Source of the DNA: Parafrankia sp. EUN1f
GTDB taxonomy: Bacteria; Actinomycetota; Actinomycetes; Frankiales; Frankiaceae
Direction of reading: 5' to 3'
Length of the DNA: 49,232 nt
Assembly (NCBI RefSeq): GCF_000177675.1
Contig: NZ_ADGX01000058.1
Coordinates: 1 to 49,232 of the forward strand
The translations under genes were made by a program, and so were the position numbers. Shown in pieces: positions 48,812-49,232 of the stretch. Numbering within the stretch: the stretch's first letter is position 1; every line of letters begins with the position of its first letter. The notes beneath the pieces were generated by a model. That model had not been told where the DNA came from, searched no databases, and saw only the letters and a list, made by a program, of their open reading frames with translations.

Positions 48812-49232
48812 TTGGACATCCGACCGCGGCAGCTCCTGCTGGAGCTCTGGAAGGCAGCCGCCAGGTACTCGTTTCCCGACGAGGAATGGAATTTCGGTGG
48901 CCGTGACACTTCGAATTCGACCAGTGATGCCGAGCAGCTGCTCTGTATCATGTATCCCGCCTACCAGATGGCCGGTATGGGTTTCGTCCGACCGGACGAG
49001 ACGGCCGGCGACGTCGCCGAGGCCCTTTCGGAGCTCGGCGATCCCCGCCGGATCCCGCAGGTTCTGGTGCGGACTCTCCTGGCGTACATGGAGCGGTACT
49101 CCGACGAGGGCGGAAACCCAACCTTCGCCGGCGGCTCCTATTTCCGGGCCCAGCGCGAGGGCGACGAGCTGAAGCCGGACCAGCTCGGCCTGGACGTCGT
49201 CGACTCGTTCTCGATGTCCATCACGCTTTCGC
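48812..49232 (+). CDS. SCO2524-like protein of unknown function, 5' part
   Basis: Partial, running off the right edge; 140 codons are open from TTG 48812, 8 nt after AGGGGG. The unusual TTG start makes it easy to miss. The N terminus (RPRQLLLELWKAAARYSF, then GRDTSNSTSDAEQLLCIMYP) and VRPDETAGDVAEALSELGD match my memory of SCO2524-family proteins, which accompany the SCO2525 methyltransferase in actinobacteria. It is soluble in the visible part, with no membrane helix or catalytic motif. The cluster's function is undescribed as far as I know. Confidence 0.7.
   Translation, partial: MDIRPRQLLLELWKAAARYSFPDEEWNFGGRDTSNSTSDAEQLLCIMYPAYQMAGMGFVRPDETAGDVAEALSELGDPRRIPQVLVRTLLAYMERYSDEGGNPTFAGGSYFRAQREGDELKPDQLGLDVVDSFSMSITLS

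Noticed and set aside
1-49232. tRNA, rRNA or insertion sequence genes
   Set aside because: Read for conserved tRNA arms, rRNA stretches and transposase motifs; none was found by eye, although a tRNA search program could still detect a missed one.

Overview
The window is high-GC DNA with GTG/TTG starts, dense stop/start overlaps, a complete mycofactocin locus, an F420-type LLM oxidoreductase, a DUF574 methyltransferase and, at the right edge, a gene pair resembling the actinobacterial SCO2525/SCO2524 families. Together these point to a large-genome actinobacterium, most likely Frankia or a close relative. That placement is inferred from gene content; no search was run.

Layout. 1-4.6 kb: 5' part of a Tat-exported PhoX-like phosphatase (apparently frameshifted), a divergent TetR/MFS efflux pair, a DUF574 methyltransferase and a TetR regulator of MftR type. 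4.8-11.2 kb (minus strand): the mycofactocin operon mftA-mftB-mftC-mftD-mftE-SDR-mftF, almost every junction overlapping, with mftR behind mftF instead of in front of mftA. 11.4-16.0 kb (plus strand, divergent from mftA): a three-subunit molybdenum hydroxylase plus a CoxG-like protein. 16-25.9 kb: small catabolic enzymes (SnoaL-like, VOC, enoyl-CoA hydratases, SDRs), two decayed genes (an alcohol dehydrogenase stub and an alpha/beta hydrolase without its nucleophile region), a DUF4231-like membrane protein, an acyltransferase and NhaA. 26.3-28.1 kb: a receptor Ser/Thr kinase with a putative NPCBM-type extracellular domain. 28.4-39.7 kb: a catabolic island with amidohydrolase, Rieske oxygenase plus an unrecognised 114-aa partner plus a TauD-type oxygenase, CaiB-type CoA transferase, LLM oxidoreductase, CitE-like lyase, SDRs and an aldehyde dehydrogenase. 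40-49.2 kb: glutamate decarboxylase, a SpoIIE-type phosphatase, an amidase, two small membrane proteins, a GNAT acetyltransferase and the SCO2525/SCO2524-like pair running off the edge.

How the genes may work together. MftA is the precursor peptide; MftB presents it to the radical SAM enzyme MftC, MftE trims it, MftD completes the redox-active core and MftF glycosylates it. The SDR inside the operon has the extra loop typical of mycofactocin-coupled nicotinoproteins, so it is probably a user of the cofactor. No GMC-type MftG is present. The divergent molybdenum hydroxylase lacks the CO-dehydrogenase active-site signature and could oxidise aldehydes made by mycofactocin-dependent alcohol oxidation; this is a hypothesis.

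Non-coding structure is plentiful. A dispersed hairpin family with core GAGGATTTyGGTCG occurs four times. Short in-frame tandem repeats sit at the ends of many mft genes, and 12-18 bp tandem arrays lie at several gene 3' ends. Several perfect palindromes and phased direct repeats look like terminators or operators.
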